Assembly (NCBI GenBank): GCA_028700975.1
Contig: JAQVRQ010000014.1
Span: 1-36,392, forward strand
Reading direction: 5' to 3'
Length of the DNA: 36,392 nucleotides
From: Bacteroidales bacterium
GTDB lineage: Bacteria; Bacteroidota; Bacteroidia; Bacteroidales; UBA932
This document shows, piece after piece, positions 17,894 to 26,264 of this stretch. Each line of letters starts with the position of its first letter. Position 1 is the first letter of the stretch. A program made the position numbers and the translations under genes. Under the pieces are notes generated by a model. The model was not told where the DNA came from and did not search any database. It worked only from the letters and a program-made list of their open reading frames with translations.

Positions 17894-18454
17894 TTATTTA
17901 GCGCTGGCAGATTTACCTGCTTTACGACGAAGTTGTTCACCCACAAACTTAATACCTTTTCCTTTATATGGTTCAGGTTTACGCAGCGAGCGTATTTTTG
18001 CAGCTACCATACCTAGCAGTTGCTTGTCGTAGCTGGTTAGCGTTAGTATAGGGTTTGCACCTTTCTTTAAAACCTCCGCGCTTGCTTTTATTTCAGCCGG
18101 AATCATAAAGTGGATGTCATGAGAATAGCCAAGGCTCATCTCAATAATTTGTCCCTTAACTTCACAACGATAACCCACACCCACAAACTCCTGTTTGATG
18201 GTGAATCCTTGAGATACGCCTGTCACCATATTCTGTATAAGCGAGCGGTAAAGACCGTGCATAGAACGATGGCGTGGCTGATCCGTAGGACGAGTTACTT
18301 TAACAGTGCTCCCTTCTACCTCTACGGTTATGTCTGCGTCCACTTTCTGAACCAGCTCACCCAGGGGGCCTTTAACCTTTACAACGTTACCCGGTTCAAT
18401 TGTGAGAGTCACACCGGACGGAAGGTTTACAGGTAATTTTCCTATTCGTGACAT
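17894..18454 (-). CDS. rplF: 50S ribosomal protein L6
   Basis: L6 sits near the factor-binding site of the large subunit. The 186-residue protein starts [15 protein letters not shown], has [10 protein letters not shown], and a second repeat with [11 protein letters not shown]. The conserved C-terminal [20 protein letters not shown] is followed by a short basic tail. It lies 30 bases after rpsH. Confidence 0.97.
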   Translation of the reverse strand: MSRIGKLPVNLPSGVTLTIEPGNVVKVKGPLGELVQKVDADITVEVEGSTVKVTRPTDQPRHRSMHGLYRSLIQNMVTGVSQGFTIKQEFVGVGYRCEVKGQIIEMSLGYSHDIHFMIPAEIKASAEVLKKGANPILTLTSYDKQLLGMVAAKIRSLRKPEPYKGKGIKFVGEQLRRKAGKSASAK

Positions 18455-18484
18455 TATTAATAAGTTGTTTTAATAAATAAATCT

Positions 18485-18880
18485 TTAGTATACATAGCAG
18501 ATTACCTCTCCGCCAACATTAAGGTCTTTAGCCTCCTTATCGGTGATCATACCTTTTGATGTAGACAAAATGGCAATACCCAGACCATTAAGTACTCTTG
18601 GTAGTTTCTCAACACCAACATACCTTCTTAGACCGGGAGAGCTTATTCTTGTAATTTTCTTGATAGCAGCCTTTTTAGTTTCAGGATGATACTTAAGTGC
18701 TATCTTAATTGTGTTGTTTGGAGTTCCTTCAACAAGTTTGTAGCTTAGAATATAACCCTTCTCGTGTAGAATACGGGTTAATTCAAGCTTCATCTTTGAA
18801 GATGGGATCTCTACTACTTTGTGACCTGCAAGATATGCATTTCTAACTCTTGTCAGGAAGTCTGCAATTGGATCAGTCAT
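18485..18880 (-). CDS. rpsH: 30S ribosomal protein S8
   Basis: S8 binds helix 21 of 16S rRNA and in E. coli represses the spc operon. The 131-residue product starts MTDPIADFLTRVRNAYLAGH and has the C-terminal GLGIAILSTSKGMITDKEA, the RNA-binding element. It is preceded by a 102-base gap with two small inverted repeats, the largest gap in the cluster, which could be a regulatory site; that is inference only. Confidence 0.97.
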   Translation of the reverse strand: MTDPIADFLTRVRNAYLAGHKVVEIPSSKMKLELTRILHEKGYILSYKLVEGTPNNTIKIALKYHPETKKAAIKKITRISSPGLRRYVGVEKLPRVLNGLGIAILSTSKGMITDKEAKDLNVGGEVICYVY

Positions 18881-18906
18881 TTTTTTTCTTTTTGCTTTGG
18901 TAATTC

Positions 18907-18975
18907 GACACCACTAAAGGTGCCCGATATCCAATAATTAATAAATAAAAATATGTAGCAGCGACATATGGTCGC
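18907..18975 (-). promoter_or_regulatory. structured rpsN-rpsH spacer
   Basis: The 102-base spacer between rpsN and rpsH holds two small hairpins. One pairs GCGAC with GTCGC around a five-base loop (18961-18975) just after the rpsN stop. The other pairs GGCACC with GGTGTC around a six-base loop (18907-18924, one G-U pair). Neither has a strong T-run. They may be attenuator-like, a processing site or a protein-binding leader. Confidence 0.35.
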
Positions 18976-18982
18976 TTAATTT

Positions 18983-19252
18983 CTACCAGCTAGCTTTGCG
19001 AACTCCCGGGATGAGGCCATTGCTTGCCATTTCACGGAACTGGATACGGCTGATACCGAAAACACGCATATAACCCTTAGGACGACCGGTTATTGAGCAA
19101 CGATTGTGCATACGAACCGGACTAGAGTTCTTTGGAAGCTTGTCAAGAGCGGCATAGTCACCTGCCTCTTTTAGAGCCTTGCGTTTTTCTGCATATTTGG
19201 CACATAGTTTAGCGCGTTTTACTTCGCGTGCCTTCATTGATTCTTTTGCCAT
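18983..19252 (-). CDS. rpsN: 30S ribosomal protein S14, zinc-free long form
   Basis: S14 lies in the 30S head. The 89-residue protein is the longer, cysteine-poor form, with [15 protein letters not shown] at the start, [29 protein letters not shown] and the invariant VRKASW end. The zinc CxxC pairs of the short form are not present. It lies 16 bases after rplE. Confidence 0.97.
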   Translation of the reverse strand: MAKESMKAREVKRAKLCAKYAEKRKALKEAGDYAALDKLPKNSSPVRMHNRCSITGRPKGYMRVFGISRIQFREMASNGLIPGVRKASW

Positions 19253-19268
19253 TATCTATCTCTTTATA

Positions 19269-19916
19269 TTATTTCTTAATATTCTTGAAAGGCAGACCGA
19301 ATTCACGAAGAAGTGCAAAAGCCTCCTCGTCTTTGCTGGCGGTTGTTACAAATGTTATCTCCATTCCGAGTATCTTTGAAACCTTGTCAATATCAATTTC
19401 AGGGAAGATGATCTGCTCCTTAATACCTAAAGTATAGTTTCCTTTCCCGTCAAACTTCTCGTTAATTCCCTTGAAGTCTCTGATACGCGGAAGTGAAATT
19501 GAAACCAATCTCTCAAGAAACTCATACATCTTTGCAGCGCGAAGAGTAGTTTTAACTCCAATCGGCATACCCTTACGGAGTTTAAAGTTTGATATATCCT
19601 TGCGAGAATAGGTGAGAACAGCTCTCTGGCCTGTAATGATTGAAAGCTCCTGTTGAGCTATTTCAACTAGCTTCTTATCTGCAGTTGCAGAACCAACACC
19701 CTGGTTGATAGTAATCTTAGTGAGCTTAGGAACTTGCATCACTGATGAATATCCAAATTCCTTCATTAGCTTGGCGGTAATCTCTTCCTTGTACCTCTTC
19801 TGCAGAGTTGGAACATAACCCTTAGCTACAACTTGAGTCCCCTCAACTTTTGCAGCTTTATCAGCTTTTCCTTTGCTTGCAGCCTTAGGTGCTGCGTTTG
19901 GTTTTGTACTTGCCAT
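19269..19916 (-). CDS. rplE: 50S ribosomal protein L5 with N-terminal extension
   Basis: L5 binds 5S rRNA and contacts the P-site tRNA. The core from about residue 34 ([13 protein letters not shown]) matches L5, including [29 protein letters not shown] and FPEIDIDKV. The protein is 215 residues, about 30 longer than most L5, owing to a start rich in Ala and Lys. The annotated ATG overlaps the rplX stop as TAATG, which supports it as the true start. No internal ATG lies near the core start. Confidence 0.95.
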   Translation of the reverse strand: MASTKPNAAPKAASKGKADKAAKVEGTQVVAKGYVPTLQKRYKEEITAKLMKEFGYSSVMQVPKLTKITINQGVGSATADKKLVEIAQQELSIITGQRAVLTYSRKDISNFKLRKGMPIGVKTTLRAAKMYEFLERLVSISLPRIRDFKGINEKFDGKGNYTLGIKEQIIFPEIDIDKVSKILGMEITFVTTASKDEEAFALLREFGLPFKNIKK

Positions 19917-20239
19917 TATTTAATCTCCTCTCCAGATTTTTTCGCGTAACGAACTAATTTTCCCTTATCATTCATTCTACGCCCGATGCGTGTAGCACCA
20001 CCCTTAACAGGATCAATTACCTGTAGGTTTGAGATATGAACGCCAGCTTCCTGCTTAATTATACCCCCCTGAGGGTTTTGAGCATTTGGCTTGGTATGTT
20101 TGCTTACCATATTGATTCCCTCAACTATGGCGCGATTTTTATCAGTAAGTACCTCGAGAACCTTGCCTGTTTTTCCGCGGTCGTCTCCGGCATTTACATA
20201 GACTGTATCGCCTTTCTTAATATGTAGTTTCTTATTCAT
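19916..20239 (-). CDS. rplX: 50S ribosomal protein L24
   Basis: L24 starts large-subunit assembly. The 107-residue product has the KOW motif [21 protein letters not shown], then [20 protein letters not shown] and [14 protein letters not shown]. The stop codon shares one base with the rplE start. Length and order are normal. Confidence 0.97.
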   Translation of the reverse strand: MNKKLHIKKGDTVYVNAGDDRGKTGKVLEVLTDKNRAIVEGINMVSKHTKPNAQNPQGGIIKQEAGVHISNLQVIDPVKGGATRIGRRMNDKGKLVRYAKKSGEEIK

Positions 20240-20257
20240 ATTACTAATACCATTTAA

Positions 20258-20623
20258 TTATAGCACCTCAGGTGCCAATGATACAATCTTCATATAGTTT
20301 TCGCGTAGCTCTCTTGCAACCGGACCGAAGATACGGGTTCCCCTAACTTCGCCCTGGCTGTTGAGCAACACACAAGCATTATCATCAAAACGGATATATG
20401 AACCGTCCTGACGACGGATCTCCTTTTTAGTTCTTACTATCACCGCCTTAGATACTGTTCCCTTTTTGGCATCGCCTCCAGGTATAGCGCTTTTAACGGT
20501 AACAACAATTTTATCGCCAACTCCGGCATAACGGCGGCGGGTTCCCCCTAGCACACGGATACAAAGAACCTCCTTTGCACCGCTGTTATCTGCCACCAAT
20601 AATCTCGATTCTTGCTGTATCAT
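20258..20623 (-). CDS. rplN: 50S ribosomal protein L14
   Basis: L14 is a large-subunit interface protein that contacts 16S rRNA helix 14. The 121-residue product starts [20 protein letters not shown] and includes [29 protein letters not shown] and [14 protein letters not shown], all canonical. Only three bases separate it from rpsQ. Confidence 0.98.
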   Translation of the reverse strand: MIQQESRLLVADNSGAKEVLCIRVLGGTRRRYAGVGDKIVVTVKSAIPGGDAKKGTVSKAVIVRTKKEIRRQDGSYIRFDDNACVLLNSQGEVRGTRIFGPVARELRENYMKIVSLAPEVL

Positions 20624-20626
20624 AGC

Positions 20627-20881
20627 CTATTTAACTTTTTCTACAATTTCTACTAGTCTCCAGCGTTTGGTTTTGCTTAACGGACGAGTTTCCATAATGC
20701 GGATGGTATCACCCTCACTGCATTCATTTTTTTCGTCGTGAGCAACAAACTTAGTGGTTTTATTTACGAACTTGCCGTATATAGGGTGTTTTACCTTTCT
20801 TTTAACAGCCACAACAACAGATTTATCCATTTTGTTGCTGACCACTACACCTACTCTTTCTTTGCGAAGATTTCTTTCCAT
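20627..20881 (-). CDS. rpsQ: 30S ribosomal protein S17
   Basis: S17 is an early-binding OB-fold protein of the small subunit. The 84-residue product starts [20 protein letters not shown] and has [10 protein letters not shown], a CSEGDTIRI loop and [17 protein letters not shown]. It starts five bases after rpmC. Confidence 0.97.
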   Translation of the reverse strand: MERNLRKERVGVVVSNKMDKSVVVAVKRKVKHPIYGKFVNKTTKFVAHDEKNECSEGDTIRIMETRPLSKTKRWRLVEIVEKVK

Positions 20882-20886
20882 GTCTT

Positions 20887-21087
20887 CTATTTGCTCTGAT
20901 TTGTTTCCTTCTGGCTCAATACAGTGAGCATTCTGGCAATGTTTCTTCTTGCTTTTTTAATCTGAGATAAATCATCTAATGGAGAAATAGCATGATTCAT
21001 CTTCACTCGCATAAGGTTAGCCTTCTCAGACTCTATGCGCTCTTTAAGATCCTTTACGGATAACTCTCTTATCTCTTGAGTTTTCAT
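20887..21087 (-). CDS. rpmC: 50S ribosomal protein L29
   Basis: L29 lies at the exit tunnel. The 66-residue helical protein begins [19 protein letters not shown] and has the usual [15 protein letters not shown] near the C-terminus. It lies 18 bases after rplP. Confidence 0.96.
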   Translation of the reverse strand: MKTQEIRELSVKDLKERIESEKANLMRVKMNHAISPLDDLSQIKKARRNIARMLTVLSQKETNQSK

Positions 21088-21105
21088 CTTATCTCTTCAT
21101 TAATG

Positions 21106-21525
21106 TTATTCAGTGTAATCTCTACGAACTACAAACTTGGTAACTACCGGCAGTTTTTGTGCGCCCAGTCTGAGTGCCTCTTTGGCAATCTCCATTGGAA
21201 CACCCTCTGCTTCAATCAGGATTCTGCCCGGTGTGATAGGAGCAACGAATCCTTCAGGTGCACCCTTACCCTTACCCATACGAACCTCTGCAGGTTTTTT
21301 AGTAAATGGTTTATCTGGGAATACACGTATCCAAATCTGTCCTTCACGTTTCATATAACGAACAACAGCTTGACGGGCAGCCTCTATCTGCTGACCTGTA
21401 AGCCAGCAAGACTCTGTTGTCTTGATCCCGAAAGATCCAAAAGAGAGTTGATTCCCTCTTTGTGCGATCCCCTTCATACGGCCTTTCTGCTGCCTTCTGA
21501 ATTTGGTTTTTTTTGGTTGTAACAT
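21106..21525 (-). CDS. rplP: 50S ribosomal protein L16
   Basis: L16 organises the A-site region of the large subunit. The 139-residue protein begins [19 protein letters not shown] and has [36 protein letters not shown] and [10 protein letters not shown]. It is the first gene of the block: rpsC, rplV, rpsS, rplB and the rest of the S10 operon, which normally precede it, are not upstream. A consensus promoter and a 115-base leader stand there, followed by a dipeptidase gene. Confidence 0.97.
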   Translation of the reverse strand: MLQPKKTKFRRQQKGRMKGIAQRGNQLSFGSFGIKTTESCWLTGQQIEAARQAVVRYMKREGQIWIRVFPDKPFTKKPAEVRMGKGKGAPEGFVAPITPGRILIEAEGVPMEIAKEALRLGAQKLPVVTKFVVRRDYTE

Positions 21526-21590
21526 TGTTTCTTTTACAGTTTAACGATAACGGTAAATATCTAATTGCGCTTTGGTCAACTTAAATTATA

Positions 21591-21642
21591 CGCTAAAAAT
21601 CTATGAGTCAATTCGTTGTCAATATTGCACACACTTTTAGCG
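21591..21642 (-). repeat. inverted repeat in the rplP leader
   Basis: CGCTAAAA at 21591-21598 and its exact complement TTTTAGCG at 21635-21642 are 36 bases apart. Transcribed from the predicted promoter, the arms could pair near the 5' end of the leader. An 8-bp AT-rich stem over a long loop is weak, so this is a candidate only. Confidence 0.35.
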
Positions 21643-21647
21643 GGTTG

Positions 21648-21677
21648 CAAATATACACAAAAAAACAAATGTGCAAA
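21648..21677 (-). promoter_or_regulatory. promoter of the truncated ribosomal operon
   Basis: On the minus strand TTTG (21677-21674) is followed after 18 bases by TATATTTG (21655-21648). This is close to the Bacteroidetes consensus and lies about 120 bases before the rplP ATG. The -7 element and following CAA match the HU promoter closely. It would drive all 22 genes. Confidence 0.7.
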
Positions 21678-21724
21678 AGAATGATGACATTTTTTACACA
21701 TTTTGGACAGATTTTTTTCACACT

Positions 21725-21764
21725 AAAAAAATTGATTTCCAGAGGAAGATGGGATTCAATCAAT
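21725..21764 (-). terminator. weak terminator after the dipeptidase
   Basis: On the minus strand ATTGATT (21764-21758) can pair with AATCAAT (21737-21731), followed by a run of seven Ts. The stem is AT-rich and short with a 20-base loop that begins at the stop codon, so it is marginal. It would separate the dipeptidase from the ribosomal promoter. Confidence 0.35.
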
Positions 21765-22827
21765 TCTGAATTTTTCTCAAAAAGTCAAGCAAATTTTCGC
21801 CCCAAAATCTTGAAAGCTGATATTCGGTGTAACCTCTTCTCATCAATTCAATTGTAATATTTTTCATCTTTGAGACATTTTCCAACCCAACAACTCCACC
21901 ACCACCATCAAAATCGGTACCAATACCTATATGTTCAATTCCTGCAATTTTTACAGCGTGATCAATATGGTCCGCAATATCCTTTACAGTAACCTCTTCT
22001 TTTGGTTTATCAGAGAGGAAAAATCTTCCCGTTGCAATTTGAATAAGCCCCCCCTTTTCAGCGATTGCAGCAATCTCCTCATCTCTTAAATTTCTGTTAT
22101 GATGTTTTATACTCCATACACCCGAATGGGTCGCTATTACAGGCTTCGTACTAACGGCAAGTACATCTTTGAGTGTCTCAACTGATGCGTGCGAAACATC
22201 TACCGCAATGCCAAGCCTATTCATCTCTTTTACAACTAAAACCCCAAATTCCGAGAGACCACCATACTCAGAATTGGCATCCATTGATGCATCACAAATC
22301 TCATTATTCTTATTATGACATAGAGTGATTGCCCTAACACCAAGTTTATAAAAATGAGTCAGCAGAGAGATATCCTTACCAATAGGATACCCATTTTCCA
22401 AAGCTGGCACAACTGATAAATAGCCCTCTCTTTTATTCATTAACAAATCATCTGCCGAGTGCGCAATTCTCACACCCTCCTGAGATTTCACATATTCTAA
22501 AAAATTCACCAGCTCTCTCTCAGCAGTCTCTTTGGCTGAATTGTGACCCTCCTCACTTCTGACCCCTTGTCCTAAAAATATTGCAAAAAAAGCAGCATCA
22601 AGACCCCCTTCTCTCATCATCGGGAAGGTAACCTGCCCCTTAGTCACACTATGCCCCCTGTTAGGGTTGTTAAAATGAAGAGCTGTATCGTTATGAGTAT
22701 CAATTGTGAAATGCTTTGCGTGGAATTTATCGGCAGCTTTTGCAAGCTCTTTTTCGCTCTGACCATTTAACTGTGATACGCTAAGTGTTAGTATTAGTGT
22801 AAAGATGGATATTTTGAAAATCTTCAT
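21760..22827 (-). CDS. secreted membrane dipeptidase, peptidase family M19
   Basis: This 355-residue enzyme matches the renal dipeptidase family (M19), zinc enzymes that cleave dipeptides with broad specificity, including D-residues. It has a signal peptide (IFKISIFTLILTLSVSQLNGQ) and then the mature chain. Metal-site motifs are FTIDTHNDT, the bridging Glu in VPALENGYPIG, DVSHAS, ATHSG and IGIGTDFDG. I chose the ATG at 22827, which starts the signal peptide; upstream starts add a non-conserved lead. It probably acts in the periplasm. It is divergent from the DUF4294 gene with a 52-base gap. Confidence 0.92.
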   Translation of the reverse strand: MKIFKISIFTLILTLSVSQLNGQSEKELAKAADKFHAKHFTIDTHNDTALHFNNPNRGHSVTKGQVTFPMMREGGLDAAFFAIFLGQGVRSEEGHNSAKETAERELVNFLEYVKSQEGVRIAHSADDLLMNKREGYLSVVPALENGYPIGKDISLLTHFYKLGVRAITLCHNKNNEICDASMDANSEYGGLSEFGVLVVKEMNRLGIAVDVSHASVETLKDVLAVSTKPVIATHSGVWSIKHHNRNLRDEEIAAIAEKGGLIQIATGRFFLSDKPKEEVTVKDIADHIDHAVKIAGIEHIGIGTDFDGGGGVVGLENVSKMKNITIELMRRGYTEYQLSRFWGENLLDFLRKIQN

Positions 22828-22879
22828 GGCTTTAAATTTGCATATAAACATCAAAATTAAGAAATTTGAGATATCTGCA

Positions 22880-23524
22880 ATGAATCTTCTGATAAGAAAT
22901 ACAAGCTATCTTAGAATTGCATCAATTACAGCGCTTCTACTCTTTTTATCCGGAATTTCTCTGGCTCAAGAGCAGAAAAGAGGCTATGAAGTTGGTTATA
23001 AAATTGAGCAAGGGGATACTGTTTACCAGATTAGAATCAGGGATACATATCTATTCAACTGGCCAAATAACAAAAGGAAGGGCCGGGAGTGGAGAGAATT
23101 TTCAAGACTAGTTTACAATTTCAGGATGGCCTATCCTTATGCATTACTGGCTAAAGAGAAGGTCCTTCTTGCAGATTCAGTCCTTGCCAGTAGAAAATTC
23201 ACATCCAGAACAAGAGAAAAATTTGTCAGGGATTTTGAGAAACAGCTCTTTGCTGAGTTTGAAAAACCACTAAGAAATATGACCATATCTCAAGGGAAGC
23301 TCCTTTTAAAACTAATTGATCGTGAAATTGGGCAAAACTCTTTTCAAATTATCAGGGAGTATAAGGGAGGATTCAATGCACTATTTTGGCAGGGTATCGC
23401 AAAACTTTTCGGATCTGATCTAAAGAAACCATATGACAAATATGGAGATGATAAAATTACAGAGGAGCTTGTTCAAATGTATAACAATGGAACTTTTGAC
23501 TACCTCTTTTATTCCATTTTTTAA
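22880..23524 (+). CDS. DUF4294 family exported protein
   Basis: I recognise this 214-residue product as DUF4294, a Bacteroidetes family without known function. It has a signal peptide (SITALLLFLSGISLAQ, start chosen at 22880). The mature chain begins GYEVGYKIEQGDTVYQIRIRD, then has a basic helical region with EWREFSRLVYNFRMAYPYA, and ends YDKYGDDKITEELVQMY. There is no lipobox, so it is probably periplasmic. Its TAA overlaps the convergent lpxH stop inside a TTAA palindrome. Confidence 0.8.
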   Translation: MNLLIRNTSYLRIASITALLLFLSGISLAQEQKRGYEVGYKIEQGDTVYQIRIRDTYLFNWPNNKRKGREWREFSRLVYNFRMAYPYALLAKEKVLLADSVLASRKFTSRTREKFVRDFEKQLFAEFEKPLRNMTISQGKLLLKLIDREIGQNSFQIIREYKGGFNALFWQGIAKLFGSDLKKPYDKYGDDKITEELVQMYNNGTFDYLFYSIF

Positions 23525-24267
23525 ATTTTACCGCTTCGCCACTCCATAGTATTGGAGTTTACTTCGTACAGAAGATAATCGCAACCATTTATCCATTCAC
23601 CCAAAACATACATTACACCACCAGCAGGTGTAAAGATTTCACCTGGGGTATGCAGATGACCAAATAGAAAATAATCTGCCGGTTTAAGCCTCTCTTGCTC
23701 ACAAATAAATTTATAAAGTGAATCCTCCGCACCTTTAAATTTATAAAAGGCTCTCTTTCTTAAACGGTTGTGTTTTGACCAACTATTAGCTAAAGCAAAA
23801 GCCCATCTAGGATGAATGTTACTAAATAAGCGCTGTAGAAACTTATTATGAAAGAGAGATTTGAGAAAGAGATACTTTTTGTCACTTTTATCCAGGCCAT
23901 CTCCGTGTGCAAGACAAAAGATTTTATCTCCAATTTTTGTATAATATGGCTGTTCTAGTATCTCCATACCAAGCTCCTCTTTAAAATATCCAAATGCCCA
24001 AACATCGTGATTTCCCTTAAAGAAGAAGAGCTTAACACCTCTGTCGCTTAATTTTGCAAGTGCTCCAAAAAACCTTGTATATCCTTTAGGAACTACATAT
24101 TTATACTCGTACCAAAAATCAAAAATATCACCAAGAAGGTAGAGTGCTGTTGTTTCGGGAGGAAGAGATTCAATTGCCGAAACAACTCTCCGCTCTCTCT
24201 CAGCAGTATCTCCCACCTTCAAACCAAGGTGAACATCAGATATGAAACAGACAAAGTTCTTTTCCAT
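23521..24267 (-). CDS. UDP-2,3-diacylglucosamine diphosphatase, LpxH-like
   Basis: This 248-residue calcineurin-like phosphoesterase carries SDVHLG near the start, GDIFDFWYEYK, KGNHDVW, LAHGDGLD and FGHLHTPGE. This order fits LpxH or the related LpxH2, which cleave UDP-diacylglucosamine to lipid X in lipid A synthesis at the inner membrane. I chose the ATG at 24267; a TTG six bases upstream is unlikely. It lies 12 bases after uppP and is the last gene of the ftsX operon, so membrane envelope functions cluster here. Confidence 0.87.
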   Translation of the reverse strand: MEKNFVCFISDVHLGLKVGDTAERERRVVSAIESLPPETTALYLLGDIFDFWYEYKYVVPKGYTRFFGALAKLSDRGVKLFFFKGNHDVWAFGYFKEELGMEILEQPYYTKIGDKIFCLAHGDGLDKSDKKYLFLKSLFHNKFLQRLFSNIHPRWAFALANSWSKHNRLRKRAFYKFKGAEDSLYKFICEQERLKPADYFLFGHLHTPGEIFTPAGGVMYVLGEWINGCDYLLYEVNSNTMEWRSGKI

Positions 24268-24279
24268 TCTCAAGGAGTC

Positions 24280-25071
24280 TTAAAAAAAGAGTGAAACCAG
24301 ACAAATAACACCTACCACAGCGCAATAAATTGCAAAAGGAGTTAATTTTGCCCTCTTTACAAGAGCAATCATTACCTTACAGGCAAAGAGTCCGGATATA
24401 AATGCCGAGATAAAGCCTAAAAATAAGGATAATGGTGATATCTCTGCAGAAGCGGATGTAAACTCACCTGATATAAGCTCTAAAAATGCCTCCCCCAGTA
24501 CCGGCACTAGAACCATAAGGAAAGAGAATTTTGCAATTTCATCCTTTTTAACGCCTAATAGCATACCTGTTGAGATAGTGGATCCTGACCTGGATAGACC
24601 CGGCAAAACAGCAAGAGATTGAGCAACACCTATAAGAAAAGCTTTACTATAAGTAAGTTTTTTTTCAACAGGTTTTAGAACACTGGTAAGCATAAGCAAA
24701 AATGCAGTTACTAAAAGTGATATGCCTACAACAAGTAATCCTGAGCCAAATATCGCCTCAACCTCATCCTTAAAAAATACTCCTACTACAAAAACAGGTA
24801 TCATAGAGAGAGCTATTTTTAAGAGATACTCTGTCTCCGGATTAATTCTAAATTTAAAAAGGCCCTTAAGCAATTCGAAAATCTCTTTACGGAATACAAC
24901 CAATGTACTTGTGACTGTTGCTGCGTGAACCACCACTTCAAATTGAAGATTAGTTGTCTCAATTCCCAACAACTCCTTACCAATTGTTAGGTGTCCGCTA
25001 CTACTCACCGGAAGAAATTCAGTAAGTCCCTGCACCAGGCCAAGCAGGATTGCCTCAATCCAAGACATCAT
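24280..25071 (-). CDS. uppP: undecaprenyl-diphosphatase
   Basis: UppP (BacA) recycles undecaprenyl diphosphate to the monophosphate carrier used for peptidoglycan and O-antigen. The 263-residue membrane protein has the two catalytic motifs GLTEFLPVSSSGHL near residue 15 and PGLSRSGSTISTG near residue 160, with about eight hydrophobic segments. Tandem ATGs at 25071 and 25068 cannot be separated. It starts three bases after the DUF3098 gene. Confidence 0.95.
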   Translation of the reverse strand: MMSWIEAILLGLVQGLTEFLPVSSSGHLTIGKELLGIETTNLQFEVVVHAATVTSTLVVFRKEIFELLKGLFKFRINPETEYLLKIALSMIPVFVVGVFFKDEVEAIFGSGLLVVGISLLVTAFLLMLTSVLKPVEKKLTYSKAFLIGVAQSLAVLPGLSRSGSTISTGMLLGVKKDEIAKFSFLMVLVPVLGEAFLELISGEFTSASAEISPLSLFLGFISAFISGLFACKVMIALVKRAKLTPFAIYCAVVGVICLVSLFF

Positions 25072-25074
25072 CTC

Positions 25075-25317
25075 TTATCTTTTTTTCATTATTGCAAAAA
25101 TCTCAACCACAAAACCTGCAATAATTAAAACAGGTGCCGCAACAATTCTTCTGAAGCTAAACAACTCCTCTCCCGTAAAAACATTGGGGTCATCTGAGCC
25201 TCCGCCAATCATTAAAAGGTATCCCAGAATCATCAAGCCAAGTCCAATAAGAATTAGAATAAGATTTTTAGGCGGGATTGCGAATTTCGCATTATCCTGT
25301 GCAATTTTTCTAGACAT
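25075..25317 (-). CDS. DUF3098 small membrane protein
   Basis: This 80-residue protein has a short basic N-terminus, FAIPPKNLILILIGLGLMILG as first membrane segment (positions 13-33), a Gly/Asp loop with SDDPNVFTGEELFSFRR, and a second segment VAAPVLIIAGFVVEIFA. It matches DUF3098, which in Bacteroidetes commonly lies between ftsX and uppP. The start at 25317 fits the family; upstream starts would extend into a non-conserved region. Function is unknown; operon context suggests a cell division or wall role. Confidence 0.82.
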   Translation of the reverse strand: MSRKIAQDNAKFAIPPKNLILILIGLGLMILGYLLMIGGGSDDPNVFTGEELFSFRRIVAAPVLIIAGFVVEIFAIMKKR

Positions 25318-25336
25318 ATTTATTTTTTTAACATTC

Positions 25337-26215
25337 TCAATAATACAGGTCATCAACAGGAAGAGAGAGGACCTTGTTTAGTACTATCCAAGTACTTATT
25401 AGACAAAGAACAATCCCTGTTAAAACCACTCCCGTAAAAAGGTATAAAATAAGTACAGGGTCAAGAAGTTCATACAACTGAACAAAATCTCTTCTGATAA
25501 AAAAGAGTATCCCGGATAGTATCCCTACTGCAAGAATACCGGATATAAGTCCTTGCATCACTCCGTTGCTTAAAAACGGCTTTCTGATAAAGGCTCTTTT
25601 CGCTCCGACAAGTTTCATCGTATAAATAGTAAACCTCTTTGAAAAAACATTCAACCTAACAGTGTTGTTAATTAAAAAGAATGAGATGAAAAGCAGGAGT
25701 GAAATAAATATTAGTAATATCAGACCAATTTTCTCCAGATTATTATTGACAATTTCTATAAGAGACTCCTCCCAAACCACCTCTCTTATTCCTGCATTTA
25801 GCAATATTTCTGCTTCTACTAACCTGAGACTATCAGGATGAACATATGCAGATAATAGCTGAACATCTGCTGAAATAGGAACAGGATTAAGATCAAAAAC
25901 ATCTAGAAAATCATCACCCAACAGGGTTTTCATCTCCTCTGTTCCTCTCTCTTTTGAAATAAAATCTACCTCCTTTACAAATGGCTTAGCAGCAATGACC
26001 TCTGTCAATGCTTTAGCCCTCTCTTCAGACATATTCGAATCGAATATTACAGAGAGTTTAAGGTTCTCCTTGAAATAATCTCTCATCCCTGAAGCATTCA
26101 CAGCTACCAAACCTCCAATACCGGCAAGCACCAAAACTAGAGTAATACTAATAAGGGAAGAGAGGTATGAATGCAGAAACCTTTTAGCAACATTTCTGTT
26201 ATCTTTCCTCTTCAT
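25337..26215 (-). CDS. ftsX: cell division protein FtsX
   Basis: FtsX pairs with the ATPase FtsE and regulates peptidoglycan hydrolases at the septum. The 292-residue protein has an N-terminal membrane segment (SSLISITLVLVLAGIGGLVAV), an extracytoplasmic domain to about residue 165 with KLSVIFDSNMSEE and VKEVDFISKE, and three C-terminal membrane segments. MKLVGAKRAFIRKPFL is the conserved cytoplasmic loop. It is first in the operon ftsX, DUF3098, uppP, lpxH. ftsE is not in the window. Confidence 0.93.
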   Translation of the reverse strand: MKRKDNRNVAKRFLHSYLSSLISITLVLVLAGIGGLVAVNASGMRDYFKENLKLSVIFDSNMSEERAKALTEVIAAKPFVKEVDFISKERGTEEMKTLLGDDFLDVFDLNPVPISADVQLLSAYVHPDSLRLVEAEILLNAGIREVVWEESLIEIVNNNLEKIGLILLIFISLLLFISFFLINNTVRLNVFSKRFTIYTMKLVGAKRAFIRKPFLSNGVMQGLISGILAVGILSGILFFIRRDFVQLYELLDPVLILYLFTGVVLTGIVLCLISTWIVLNKVLSLPVDDLYY

Positions 26216-26264
26216 ATAGCAATCCCCAAAGATATATAAATCTCATCAATTAAATTAAATTTAT

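Noticed and set aside
21076-21522. 148-codon plus-strand ORF over rplP
   Set aside because: Fully antisense to rplP and of shadow-like composition; no promoter or family match.
21591-21642. Mobile-element ends at the ribosomal cluster break
   Set aside because: The 8-base inverted repeat was considered as a MITE or IS remnant, but no target duplication, longer terminal repeat or transposase fragment is present.
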